Of a stretch of DNA of 64,000 bases, positions 44,819 through 53,522 are shown one piece after another (the first letter of the stretch is position 1; every line of letters begins with the position of its first letter). The position numbers and the translations under genes are program-made. The notes under the pieces are model-generated. The model saw only the letters and a list, made by a program, of their open reading frames with translations. It was not told where the DNA came from and ran no database searches. The stretch is taken from contig JAHCAX010000006.1 of assembly GCA_019634675.1 (NCBI GenBank), positions 55,490 to 119,489 on the forward strand, read 5' to 3'. The stretch comes from Acherontichlamydia pituitae (lineage in GTDB: Bacteria > Chlamydiota > Chlamydiia > Chlamydiales > Rhabdochlamydiaceae).

Positions 44819-46227
44819 GCCCAGCTGTGGTAAGCCTTAAGGGCGCTTTTCCTTGCATCATCATGATCGACTATAGGACGGGGATAGGTCTTTCCGAGGA
44901 CAATTCCAGCTTTTTGCAGGACATCGTCTGGAGCCAAGTGGGGCGCATGGACCCACCGGTCTGGCAGCCCTTTTAGCTCTGGTACAAAGGTCCGGATATA
45001 TTCCCCCTTAGGATCGAACCGTTTGCTTTGCGTCTCTGGATTGAAAATGCGAAAGTAAGGAGCTGCGTCAGCCCCGCAGCCCGCGCACCATTGCCAACCA
45101 AGCGTATTGTTGGCAAGATCGGCATCGACCAAGGTATCCCAAAACCATTTTGCCCCCTCTTGCCAAGGGACCATGAGGTCTTTGACCAAAAAGGAGGCCG
45201 CGATCATCCTCACTCGATTGTGCATCCAGCCCAACTTCCACAGCTGGCGCATCCCTGCATCGATGATCGGATAGCCAGTCATCCCCTTTTGCCATACGTG
45301 TAGAGAACGGCTGTTCCTCTTCCATGGAAAATCATTGAACTTCTCTTTCAATGCGCGGTTGGGCGTCCTAGGAAAATGGACAAGCAGATGATGGGCGAAC
45401 TCCCGCCAAATGATCTGCCTTAAAAAAGGCTCAAATCCTCTTCGGCTTTCCAGGTCTTTCCAAATTTGAAAAGGGGCGATTTCTCCAAAGTGCAGATGAG
45501 GAGAAAGATGCGATGTCCCTTCCATGCCTGGCGCATCTCTTGCCGCCGAATAGACGGAGAGCCCTTTTTTGACAAATTGCCGCAATGCCGCCTGCCCACC
45601 CTTTTCGCCCGGCGTCCATACATTATAAAACCCTTTGTCCCATCCAATTTCAGGAAGAAGATTGAGATCGTCGATCTTCAAATGATCGATCTTTGCGGAA
45701 ATGCGGGAAACTTTCGCAGGGACCTTTTGTTCGATAGGTTCAATCTCTTCTTTGAGGCACGCGCGATAAAAGGGGGTAAACACTTGGTAGGGATTTCCCT
45801 CGCCTGTCAAGATCGTGCCCGGCGTAAAAAGAAGGTTCCCGTGAAAAGAGGCCGCTGCGCACCCGCTTTTCTCAATCGCTACCTTCACACGCTTTTCTTG
45901 CTTAAGAGCATCTGGCTCATAGCGGGCATTCCAAACGACCAGCTTGGCCTGGGTTTGTTTGACGATCCTTTTTAAGACTGCGGCAGCTTCTCCTTTCTGA
46001 ATGCACAACTGGATTCCCCTCTTTTTCAGTTCCGATTCCAAGGCCTTGAGGGAATGGTGGAGCCACCAGCGGGAAGCTGCGCCGAGTTTCCACGCTCCTT
46101 CTTCTTTTGGCGACCAAATATACACAGCGATCAATGGGGAGTTCTCTTTAACAGCATGGAAAAACGCTGGGTTGAAGGCAAGCCTTAGATCTTGGCGGAA
46201 CCAAATGATGATCGGATCAGCTTTCAT
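44815..46227 (-). CDS. phrB: Deoxyribodipyrimidine photolyase
   Basis: The 470-residue protein has the N-terminal DNA-photolyase Rossmann domain (IIIWFRQDLRLAFNPAF, IQLCIQKGEAAAVLKRI) and the FAD-binding C-terminal domain. The latter shows TSHLSPHLHFGEI, WREFAHHLL, WQKGMTGYPIIDAGMRQL, WMHNRVRMIAASFLVKDL, DADLANNTLGWQWCAG, and GEYIRTFVPEL. It repairs cyclobutane dimers with light. Presence in an intracellular bacterium suggests exposure of its infectious form to sunlight. Confidence 0.93.
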   Translation of the reverse strand: MKADPIIIWFRQDLRLAFNPAFFHAVKENSPLIAVYIWSPKEEGAWKLGAASRWWLHHSLKALESELKKRGIQLCIQKGEAAAVLKRIVKQTQAKLVVWNARYEPDALKQEKRVKVAIEKSGCAAASFHGNLLFTPGTILTGEGNPYQVFTPFYRACLKEEIEPIEQKVPAKVSRISAKIDHLKIDDLNLLPEIGWDKGFYNVWTPGEKGGQAALRQFVKKGLSVYSAARDAPGMEGTSHLSPHLHFGEIAPFQIWKDLESRRGFEPFLRQIIWREFAHHLLVHFPRTPNRALKEKFNDFPWKRNSRSLHVWQKGMTGYPIIDAGMRQLWKLGWMHNRVRMIAASFLVKDLMVPWQEGAKWFWDTLVDADLANNTLGWQWCAGCGADAAPYFRIFNPETQSKRFDPKGEYIRTFVPELKGLPDRWVHAPHLAPDDVLQKAGIVLGKTYPRPIVDHDDARKSALKAYHSWA

Positions 46228-46243
46228 ACATTTCCTAAAAATA

Positions 46244-46275
46244 AGGGCCTAGAAGAGAAAGTCCTTCCAGGCCCT
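46244..46275 (-). terminator. Terminator downstream of the first DUF378 gene
   Basis: AGGGCCT and AGGCCCT flank an 18-nt partly paired loop; the minus strand continues TATTTTTAGG. It lies between the DUF378 stop (46321) and the photolyase start (46227), separating the two. Confidence 0.65.
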
Positions 46276-46320
46276 AAAAAGTTACAAAGTCAAGGTAACG
46301 CAATGATTGATCAGAAACAA

Positions 46321-46581
46321 TTAATTGCAGCAGCCGCCTTTGCCGCCTTTTCCACCTTTGCTGCAACACTCTGTATCGCAGCACAGATGTCTGCATCTTG
46401 GAAGTAGGCGCAGGCTCCAAAGCCCTGCCAAACCGATGATCGCATAAATCAAACGGCTGAGCCATGTGGTGTTGCCTTTAAAGAGCCAAGCGACGATATC
46501 GAATTGGAAAAAGCCCCATAGGCCCCAGTTCAATGCGCCAATAATGATCAATAGGAAAGCTAACATATTCAAGCACTTCAT
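46321..46581 (-). CDS. DUF378 membrane protein with Cys/Gly-rich tail
   Basis: The ATG at 46581 has GGAGG eight bases upstream; longer frames run into the repeat element. The 86-residue protein has the DUF378 core of two membrane helices (MLAFLLIIIGALNWGLWGFFQFD, LSRLIYAIIGLAGLWSL). A tail rich in Cys and Gly follows (CRHLCCDTECC, then KGGKGGKGGCC) and looks metal- or redox-active. Function of DUF378 is unknown. A second DUF378 gene is at 54084. Confidence 0.8.
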   Translation of the reverse strand: MKCLNMLAFLLIIIGALNWGLWGFFQFDIVAWLFKGNTTWLSRLIYAIIGLAGLWSLRLLPRCRHLCCDTECCSKGGKGGKGGCCN

Positions 46582-46616
46582 CGTAGAATCCTCCATACTG
46601 GTGTAAGAACCTATCC

Positions 46617-46767
46617 CAGTAATATGCTTCTGTCGATTTTTGGGTTCTTTTAAGCCTATTTTTTGATCCAAATGACGGGGTTAATATCTGCTTTCGCATA
46701 TTGACCCCGTTATTTGGAGCAAAAATCGGCCAAAATAATCCCAGAAATCGACGAAGCCCTACTACTG
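46617..46767. repeat. Palindromic intergenic element F (151 bp)
   Basis: Arms begin CAGTAATATGCTTCTGTCGA and end in the inverted counterpart TCGACGAAGCCCTACTACTG. The tip at 46685-46700 reads TATCTGCTTTCGCATA, a two-step variant of the tip in elements C and E. It lies upstream of the DUF378 gene and downstream of the Ntn hydrolase stop. Confidence 0.85.
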
Positions 46768-46825
46768 TGATGAGATAAGTTCAAATTTCATTCTAAAAAA
46801 ATGAGATTGAGTTGTCATCCACTTT

Positions 46826-47971
46826 TTATTTCTTAAGCTGCAAAGGGGCAGATTTGTGGGTGATCTCCTCTGCAGAAAATGCATCCGGCAATTTGATCGT
46901 CCTCATTCCCTCTTTGCTGAAATCGATCTTGTTCAGATCGACCATTTGGACCTGAAGGTTGTTGTAGGTCCTGATGTACGTCTTTAAATGGGTCCTGTCA
47001 TGGACGACGACCCATTGGGTAATATCATTTTTCAGGTCGACGCCGGTTTTAGCAAGAGGAAGTTCGCTGTTATTTTCCTCTTCAAGCGTCGTTCTGACAA
47101 TCCCATCAAAGATATTAAACGTGTTCAGAATGTGAAATCCGAGGCCGACTGCATCTTCTGCATTATCCGGCTTGACTGCCCACTGGGAAAAGAAGATAGC
47201 TCGGACAAAACGGGAAGAAGGGGTATAGTCTCCAGGAAGGCCAAGAAGACCGCTCCCCTGGCCAAGGTTGCGGAGGGTCCAATCGGAAAGTTTCAGCTCG
47301 GGCACATTGATCGGCGATAAGTTGATGTAGCGGATCAGATGGGTCATATGCCATTCAAATGGAGGAGAATTGGTGAGAACGCCCAAAGGATTGTCGTAAA
47401 TATTCCGCTTTCCATTCAGATATTCGATGACGATCGCTTTCCCCGAACGATCGGCGACATAGTAGTGGAGCGGGATCACAAAGCCGCCAAGATCAGAGTT
47501 CGGCACTTTGCCAACAATCACCTTTTCAACCGCCTCTTTGACTTCAGATACAGTTGAACATCTACCTAGAAGGTAAGCAGCCAATTCCCAAGAGCCCATC
47601 GTGCGGCTGCTATCGGCATCGGAAGATGCTTCGAACTGGGCATACCTCGGAAAATAGAGCATCCCGACGATAAGCCCTTTTTCATTCATCCCTTCCGAGA
47701 CAAATTCCTTTCCGACCGACTGGTTCATCCCGACAAACCCGTATTGGGCCGTCCATTTCAACCCCGTCTTATTGTTGAGAGCTGTACCGGTATAAGCAGT
47801 TCCGCGAGGGACAATGAGGAGATCGGACCCCATCCGAAATCCAAACTCCAGCGACCTGGCATAGATCCATGTGCCGTCCTCGGCTTTGAACTGGAACGCT
47901 GTGCATGCATGAGATAGAACTTGAACAGACAAACTGAACGCAATCCCTGCAGCGATGGCCCTAAACCTCAT
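46826..47971 (-). CDS. Exported Ntn hydrolase, choloylglycine hydrolase/penicillin acylase family
   Basis: The 381-residue protein has a signal peptide (AIAAGIAFSLSVQVLSHA) ending exactly before C23. That Cys is the expected N-terminal nucleophile (CTAFQFKAEDG), followed by RSLEFGF, GMNEKGLIVGMLYF, NGKRNIYDNPLGVLTNSPPF and PGDYTPSSRFVRA. These are hallmarks of linear-amide hydrolases (bile salt hydrolase, penicillin V acylase). Substrate unknown; N-acyl amides or acyl-lactones are possible. Good GGAGG site. It follows the BPL_N gene by 12 bp. Confidence 0.87.
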   Translation of the reverse strand: MRFRAIAAGIAFSLSVQVLSHACTAFQFKAEDGTWIYARSLEFGFRMGSDLLIVPRGTAYTGTALNNKTGLKWTAQYGFVGMNQSVGKEFVSEGMNEKGLIVGMLYFPRYAQFEASSDADSSRTMGSWELAAYLLGRCSTVSEVKEAVEKVIVGKVPNSDLGGFVIPLHYYVADRSGKAIVIEYLNGKRNIYDNPLGVLTNSPPFEWHMTHLIRYINLSPINVPELKLSDWTLRNLGQGSGLLGLPGDYTPSSRFVRAIFFSQWAVKPDNAEDAVGLGFHILNTFNIFDGIVRTTLEEENNSELPLAKTGVDLKNDITQWVVVHDRTHLKTYIRTYNNLQVQMVDLNKIDFSKEGMRTIKLPDAFSAEEITHKSAPLQLKK

Positions 47972-47983
47972 GTTCCTCCAGCA

Positions 47984-48766
47984 TTAATTGCTAGATTGAG
48001 CCATACTGTTTTCTCTAAAATGATGCAAGCCTAAACGGGCAAGCAGAGATCGGAAGAGCAAACGGCGCTCCCCTTCCGCTTTTTCAAAGATCGGGATCAG
48101 CTTCTGCAGATAGGGATCGGCAGCGTTCAGATAGAGCGGAGAGTACTCAACGTGCACTCCGCTTAAAATAGCGCGTCCTTGGCCGATTGGAATATCAACG
48201 ATGGCGGCTGGGCGGCCTTCAAGATCGATGTAGCGGCTGATCGTATCGACATGGGGATAGAGCTCATCGGCATCAAAAAGGCAGCCGCCATTAAAGTAGA
48301 TTGGACAGGTCCCATCTTCCCAAGTAACAGCCGCCGCTTCTACACCGCGGGCATTCTCATAGGAATATTTGTCAGGTCCATAGGCAGGCCCTTTAGCGAT
48401 GCCTGGAAAAAATTGCAGAGAGCGGTCTGCGCAGACTTCAAGGGCTCCCCCTTTTTCAAATTCGATCGCTTTGCAAGCGAAGTAGGCCCCTGCGCAGATG
48501 CCAAGGTACTTGCCCCCGTTCTCAACGTACCGACGGATCCTCTCTGTCCCTGCGCCATCAAGGGCTGCATGGTAAAAAATATCGCGGCCGCCAGGGATGA
48601 TGAGGAGGGCTGCCGACTCCTCCCAGTTCTCCGTTAAGAGGATGTTCGCGTCGACCCTTCGCAGTTCATAGGGTGAGGCTCCAAGCGCATGCTTAAGGCT
48701 CCGGACCAGCTGCTTTAACGCTCCCCCATCAACACCTTTGTCAGCATAAATGAGTACCTGATGCAT
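47984..48766 (-). CDS. BPL_N-domain glutamine-amidotransferase-like protein
   Basis: The 260-residue protein matches the N-terminal domain of eukaryotic-type biotin-protein ligase (class I glutamine amidotransferase-like fold). VLIYADKGVDGGALKQLVRSLK, LLIIPGGRDIFY, GKYLGICAGAYFACKAIEF with the nucleophile-elbow Cys, and the later YFNGGCLFD are visible. No ligase domain is present. Its biochemical role is not known; it is probably co-expressed with the exported hydrolase downstream. Confidence 0.78.
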   Translation of the reverse strand: MHQVLIYADKGVDGGALKQLVRSLKHALGASPYELRRVDANILLTENWEESAALLIIPGGRDIFYHAALDGAGTERIRRYVENGGKYLGICAGAYFACKAIEFEKGGALEVCADRSLQFFPGIAKGPAYGPDKYSYENARGVEAAAVTWEDGTCPIYFNGGCLFDADELYPHVDTISRYIDLEGRPAAIVDIPIGQGRAILSGVHVEYSPLYLNAADPYLQKLIPIFEKAEGERRLLFRSLLARLGLHHFRENSMAQSSN

Positions 48767-48834
48767 ATTTCCCTTTACAGCTCACGTTTTGAGCGTTTAT
48801 GATAAACGATTTCACCTATTTTTAGGTAACTTGT

Positions 48835-49140
48835 ATGGCCGAATTCGATGAAAATGAACTAACTAAGCTGACCAAACTCTGCCGGATCGCTTGTACGGAA
48901 GATGAAAAAAAAGCTTTATATAACCAAATTTCTAAAATCCTTGGGTACATTGCCCAGCTGGACGAGGTCCCGACAGACGGGATCGAACCCTGCCATCGGG
49001 TCTTAGAGACGCTAACGAACGTCATGCGCGAGGATACAGTGGGCGACCTGCTGCCGCGCGAAACATTTCTAGCCAATGCCCCAGCCCATGTCGGCGGGAT
49101 GGTCCGCGTTCCTCCTGTCATTAAATTTTCCAATCAATAA
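48835..49140 (+). CDS. gatC: Asp-tRNA(Asn)/Glu-tRNA(Gln) amidotransferase subunit C
   Basis: The 101-residue protein has the GatC features LTKLCRIACTEDEKKALYNQISKIL and the conserved ending around REDTVGDLLPRETFLANAP. It stabilises the GatA-GatB complex. First of three genes in the same order as CT002-CT004. An AGGTAA site precedes the ATG. Confidence 0.93.
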   Translation: MAEFDENELTKLTKLCRIACTEDEKKALYNQISKILGYIAQLDEVPTDGIEPCHRVLETLTNVMREDTVGDLLPRETFLANAPAHVGGMVRVPPVIKFSNQ

Positions 49141-49163
49141 TTACGCAAAGGTAACCTTTATCC

Positions 49164-50633
49164 ATGTACCGCTTATCCGCCCTTGCCATTCGTGAACGTT
49201 TCCTCAAAGGCGATCTCTCTGCAAAAGCGATCGCAGAAGCGACATTAAAGCGCATCCAGAAGCACGACCCTCAAACGCAAGCATTTCTGGCAGTCTACTC
49301 AGACAGGATGTTGGCACAGGCAGACAAGCTCGACCAAAAACGTCAGAAAAACCAACCTCTCGGAAAACTTGCAGGGGTCCCCATTGCCATCAAGGACAAC
49401 ATCCATATCAAAGGCGAAATGACCACATGCGCCTCTAAATTTCTTTCCAACTACCGCGCCGTCTTCGATGCGACCGTGACCCGATTGATGGAAGAAGAGG
49501 ATGCGCTCATCATCGGAAAGACCAACCTAGACGAATTTGCAATGGGCTCTTCGACAGAAAACTCTGCATTCCAAAAGACAAAGAACCCTTGGGATATCGC
49601 ATGCACCCCTGGCGGCTCTTCAGGAGGCTCTGCAGCCGCAGTGGCTGCTCGCCTCTGCCCGATTGCCCTTGGCAGCGATACGGGAGGATCGATCCGCCAG
49701 CCGGCATCCTTCTGCGGCATCGTCGGCTTCAAGCCAACCTATGGAAGGGTCTCCCGCTACGGCCTCGTCGCATTTGCCTCGTCGCTTGACCAGATCGGAC
49801 CGCTTACGACAACTGTCGCCGATGCGGCGCTTGTCATGGAGGTCCTCGGCAAGCACTGCTCCCACGACTCGACCAGCATGAACCTTCCTCAAGAACCTTA
49901 TCTTGAAAAGCTCAAAAAAGAGATCAAGGGAACTAAGATCGGCGTGCCGATGAGCTTCCTCGAACAACTGCAAGATGGGGCCAAAAAAAACTTCTTCGAT
50001 GCTTTGGAAGTCTATAAACAGCTCGGAGCCGCCATCATTGATGTCGACCTCGACATCTTGAAATACTCGGTCGCCGTCTACTATATCTTAGCGACCGCAG
50101 AAGCATCGACCAACCTGGCCAGGTTCGACGGGGTCCGCTACGGCAAACGCTCTGCAAAGGCGATGACCCTCGACGAAGTCTATGACCTATCCAAGCAAGA
50201 AGGGTTCGGCCCTGAAGTAAAGAAACGGATCCTCCTTGGGACCTATGTCCTCTCCTCCGGATACAATGACGCCTTCTACAAGAAGGCCCAAAAGGTCAGA
50301 ACTCTGATGATCGAGCAGTACAAAAAAGCGTTCTCCCAATGCGATGTCGTTGCGATGCCCTGTTCTCCTTTTACCACATTCAAACTGGGAGAGATCCAAG
50401 ACCCGCTGCAGATGTACTTGCAAGACATCTACACGATTGCAGCGAACCTGGCAGGGATCCCGGCCATTTCGATCCCATCCGGTTTCGACCATAAAAAACA
50501 CCCTTTTGGCTTCCAGCTGCTAGGCCCTCAGATGCACGATGCCCAAGTGCTTAACTTTGCCCACGCTTTTGAACAAGCGACAAACTACCATCAATCCATC
50601 CCCCCGCTCTTTGACGATGAGGTAAAATCATGA
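49164..50633 (+). CDS. gatA: Amidotransferase subunit A (glutamine amidase)
   Basis: The 489-residue protein is an amidase-signature enzyme with the Ser-cisSer-Lys triad: K77 in IAIKDNI and CTPGGSSGGSAAAVAA, followed by SDTGGSIRQPASFCGIVGFKPTYGRVSRYG. It releases ammonia from glutamine for transamidation on GatB. Its ribosome site AAAGGT lies in a small palindrome (AAAGGT-A-ACCTTT, 49147-49159). Stop overlaps gatB by four bases. Confidence 0.95.
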   Translation: MYRLSALAIRERFLKGDLSAKAIAEATLKRIQKHDPQTQAFLAVYSDRMLAQADKLDQKRQKNQPLGKLAGVPIAIKDNIHIKGEMTTCASKFLSNYRAVFDATVTRLMEEEDALIIGKTNLDEFAMGSSTENSAFQKTKNPWDIACTPGGSSGGSAAAVAARLCPIALGSDTGGSIRQPASFCGIVGFKPTYGRVSRYGLVAFASSLDQIGPLTTTVADAALVMEVLGKHCSHDSTSMNLPQEPYLEKLKKEIKGTKIGVPMSFLEQLQDGAKKNFFDALEVYKQLGAAIIDVDLDILKYSVAVYYILATAEASTNLARFDGVRYGKRSAKAMTLDEVYDLSKQEGFGPEVKKRILLGTYVLSSGYNDAFYKKAQKVRTLMIEQYKKAFSQCDVVAMPCSPFTTFKLGEIQDPLQMYLQDIYTIAANLAGIPAISIPSGFDHKKHPFGFQLLGPQMHDAQVLNFAHAFEQATNYHQSIPPLFDDEVKS

Positions 50634-52093
50634 CCGACATTCCATACGCCGATTGGGAACCTGTCATCGGCCTAGAGATCCACGTCCAGCTCAACACGAA
50701 GTCCAAACTCTTCAGCTCCGCGCCCAACCGTTTCGGGGATGAGCCGAACACCAACATCACCGATGTCTGCACCGGTCAGCCAGGCACTCTTCCTGTCCTG
50801 AACAAAGAAGCTGTAAAAAAGGCCGTCCAGTTCGGCTGCGCCGTCCACGCCCAAGTCCCCCTTTTCAGTAAGTTCGACAGAAAATCCTACTTCTATCCTG
50901 ACAGCCCTCGCAACTTCCAGATCACCCAGTTTGAGCAACCGATCGTTGTCGGCGGAACGATCACAGCCGATGTCGGCGAAGAGACGAAGCACTTTTCGAT
51001 CAACCGCGCCCACCTAGAAGATGACGCCGGAATGCTCAAGCATTTCAGCTCCTTTGCAGGCGTCGATTATAACCGCGCCGGAGTTCCCCTGATCGAGATC
51101 GTCTCAGAAGCATGCATCCATTCTCCTAAAGAAGCGGTCGCCTATGCCATGGCCGTCAAAGCGATCATGGAATACCTCGACGCTTCTGATTGCAACATGG
51201 AAGAAGGGTCTCTCCGTTTTGACTGCAACGTCTCCGTTCGCAAAAAAGGAGAAAAGAAGCTGCGCAACAAGATCGAGATCAAGAACATGAACTCCTTTCA
51301 TTATATGGAGATCGCCATTGAATCGGAGATCAGAAGGCAGATCCGCGAGTACACCCTAAAACCGCATGAAGATCCCTCTAAAGTGATCGAAAAAGGGACC
51401 TACCGTTTCGATCCCGATAAAAAAGAGGTGATCATGATGCGGCAAAAAGAAGAAGCTGAGGACTACCGCTACTTCCCTGAGCCCGACTTACCCCCGATCG
51501 TGTTGACCGAAAGCTATATCGAAACGATCCGGGCTTCCTTGCCGGAACTTCCCCACCAGCGGATGAAACGGTATATGGCCGAATACCAGCTACCCAAAGG
51601 TTCCGCCGCCATCCTTATTAATGAAAAACGGCTTGCCGACTACTTCGAAGAGGCGCTTAAAATCGCCCCCTATCCCAAAAGTGTATGCAACTGGATCACA
51701 GTGGAATTTGCAGGCCGCTATAAAGAAACAGGAAAGTCCCTCATTGATTCAGGGATCACACCCGAACAGATAGGCAAGCTTCTCAACTTGATTGAAAAAG
51801 GAACGATCACAGGAAAAATCGCCAAAAGCGTAGCAGACGACATGGTCGCCTCGCCAGGCAAAGATCCTGAAAAGATCGTCCAGGAAAACCCCGACTACCA
51901 GCCTGTCCACGACACAGCAGCCATCGAACCGCTCGTCGACCAAGTCTTAGCGGAAAACGCCCAGTCGGTCGCCGACTTCAAGGCTGGCAAGGCCAAAGCC
52001 TTCGCCTTCCTCGTTGGACAAGTCATGAAGCTGTGCAAAGGCAAGGCATCGCCAACCGTCGTTAACGACCTGCTCAACAAAAAGCTTCAGTAA
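50630..52093 (+). CDS. gatB: Amidotransferase subunit B
   Basis: The 487-residue protein has the GatB cradle domain (WEPVIGLEIHVQLNTKSKLFSSAPN, RKSYFYPDSPRNFQITQ, INRAHLEDDAGML, YNRAGVPLIEIVSE). The helical and YqeY-like tail follows, which binds tRNA (SVADFKAGKAKAFAFLVGQVMK). With GatA and GatC it converts Glu-tRNA(Gln) and Asp-tRNA(Asn), replacing missing glutaminyl/asparaginyl synthetases. Confidence 0.95.
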   Translation: MTDIPYADWEPVIGLEIHVQLNTKSKLFSSAPNRFGDEPNTNITDVCTGQPGTLPVLNKEAVKKAVQFGCAVHAQVPLFSKFDRKSYFYPDSPRNFQITQFEQPIVVGGTITADVGEETKHFSINRAHLEDDAGMLKHFSSFAGVDYNRAGVPLIEIVSEACIHSPKEAVAYAMAVKAIMEYLDASDCNMEEGSLRFDCNVSVRKKGEKKLRNKIEIKNMNSFHYMEIAIESEIRRQIREYTLKPHEDPSKVIEKGTYRFDPDKKEVIMMRQKEEAEDYRYFPEPDLPPIVLTESYIETIRASLPELPHQRMKRYMAEYQLPKGSAAILINEKRLADYFEEALKIAPYPKSVCNWITVEFAGRYKETGKSLIDSGITPEQIGKLLNLIEKGTITGKIAKSVADDMVASPGKDPEKIVQENPDYQPVHDTAAIEPLVDQVLAENAQSVADFKAGKAKAFAFLVGQVMKLCKGKASPTVVNDLLNKKLQ

Positions 52094-52102
52094 CAGGCGT
52101 TC

Positions 52103-53356
52103 TTATACCAATTCCCTCTTCTTGGATTGGTATTTAGACCACTTCAATAGCTTTTTTCGATAGCCTAATAAAAGCACTAGGCAGGACAAGAACATCGCAA
52201 TGCCCCCAACAACAAGGGGGCTGTCAAAGCTCAAGCGGATAATGTTCCCTCCTAGAAAGGGAGTTATCGCAAAACCAAATGCTTGCAACGATTGGAATAC
52301 TCCTAAGCTTTCACCCTGCTGATCCATAGGGGTAAGATCGGAAACAATTGCAGTTCCAACAGGAAATATCAAAGCGATCAGGAACTGTTGCAGCGCAACA
52401 TGAAACCAATACCATTCAATCTTCACATCGACAAGGAAAAGCAAGGATGCTCCAAGCAGCGCCAACGCGCAAAATAAGATGGGAAGAGCTTTAAACCGAT
52501 TTACAAAGAAACGAATGAGCAGTCCGCTGCTGATCACATAGATAACAGAGCCAAACGCATAAAAGTTGCCGATCTGCGCAACGTTAAGACTATAGCTTTT
52601 AATCCAAGTCACAGGGATGAACTCCCAGTAATAAGACCAACCAAAACAAAAAATAAAAAAAGCAGAAAAAATGACATGGAACTTATCAGCAATCGTAGTT
52701 CTCCATAGATGGTATATTCGAGAAGCTAGATGCGCGCCGCTTCTTTTTTTATGAGTCAAAGTTTCTGAAAAAAAGAAACATATCAAAAGATAATTCCCTA
52801 ACGTTAAGACCCCGGCAAAGATAAAAGGAATTTCAAAACCGAAAACGGATAATTTTCCCCCAAGAAAAGGTCCGATTGCAAAGCCAATACCGTTTGCCAT
52901 CGCAATTAATGCGAGGTTCTTCACTTTGTCCGCCGGCCGGCTAAAATCGGCAACGGAAGAATTGATCACAGTAATGTTGCCAGCTCCTATCCCTGTAAAA
53001 ATCCTCCCGAGCACCAATAAATAGAGAGATCTTTCTCGAATCCCAATAACAGATAGAAGGGCTCCAACCACAATTATTGCTGTGGACAATTTCAAGAGGG
53101 GTTTGCGCCCTTTTCGATCAGACATCTCACCAATAAAAGGAGAACTAAAAAACTGAGCTAGAGGACAAGCTGATAGCAAAATTCCTAACCAAAATCCTCT
53201 CGCAGCTGTGGAAGCAGACCCAAGAAAAATCGAATCGTGCAGAAAAATCGACGCTGCAAAAATGGGGTAGACGAGTCCATAGCTCATCCAATTAAGGAAA
53301 GCTCCAAAACACAGGATAAAGAAGGAGGTCTTAAAAAAAGAGACCGCTTTGGGCAT
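52103..53356 (-). CDS. MFS exporter, TetA-like
   Basis: The ATG at 53356 follows a strong AGGAGGAAC; an upstream in-frame ATG at 53416 lacks one. The 417-residue protein has 12 hydrophobic segments, motif A SPFIGEMSDRKGRKPLLKLS and the RIFTGIGAGN motif in helix 4, as in tetracycline/multidrug antiporters. Substrate unknown. It converges with gatB with 9 bp between stops. Confidence 0.85.
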   Translation of the reverse strand: MPKAVSFFKTSFFILCFGAFLNWMSYGLVYPIFAASIFLHDSIFLGSASTAARGFWLGILLSACPLAQFFSSPFIGEMSDRKGRKPLLKLSTAIIVVGALLSVIGIRERSLYLLVLGRIFTGIGAGNITVINSSVADFSRPADKVKNLALIAMANGIGFAIGPFLGGKLSVFGFEIPFIFAGVLTLGNYLLICFFFSETLTHKKRSGAHLASRIYHLWRTTIADKFHVIFSAFFIFCFGWSYYWEFIPVTWIKSYSLNVAQIGNFYAFGSVIYVISSGLLIRFFVNRFKALPILFCALALLGASLLFLVDVKIEWYWFHVALQQFLIALIFPVGTAIVSDLTPMDQQGESLGVFQSLQAFGFAITPFLGGNIIRLSFDSPLVVGGIAMFLSCLVLLLGYRKKLLKWSKYQSKKRELV

Positions 53357-53522
53357 GTTCCTCCTACATTTCTGATCCAACTCATACACTTTCTTTTTCT
53401 TAGAGTCTAGACGCAAACAACCTCAAAGCCAGATCTTCTGATGCCTTGTTATGGTATATCCTGAAAACTGCAAATCCGTTACATTCCAAAATAAAAGAGC
53501 CTATTGTTCACTGGAGTGTTTC

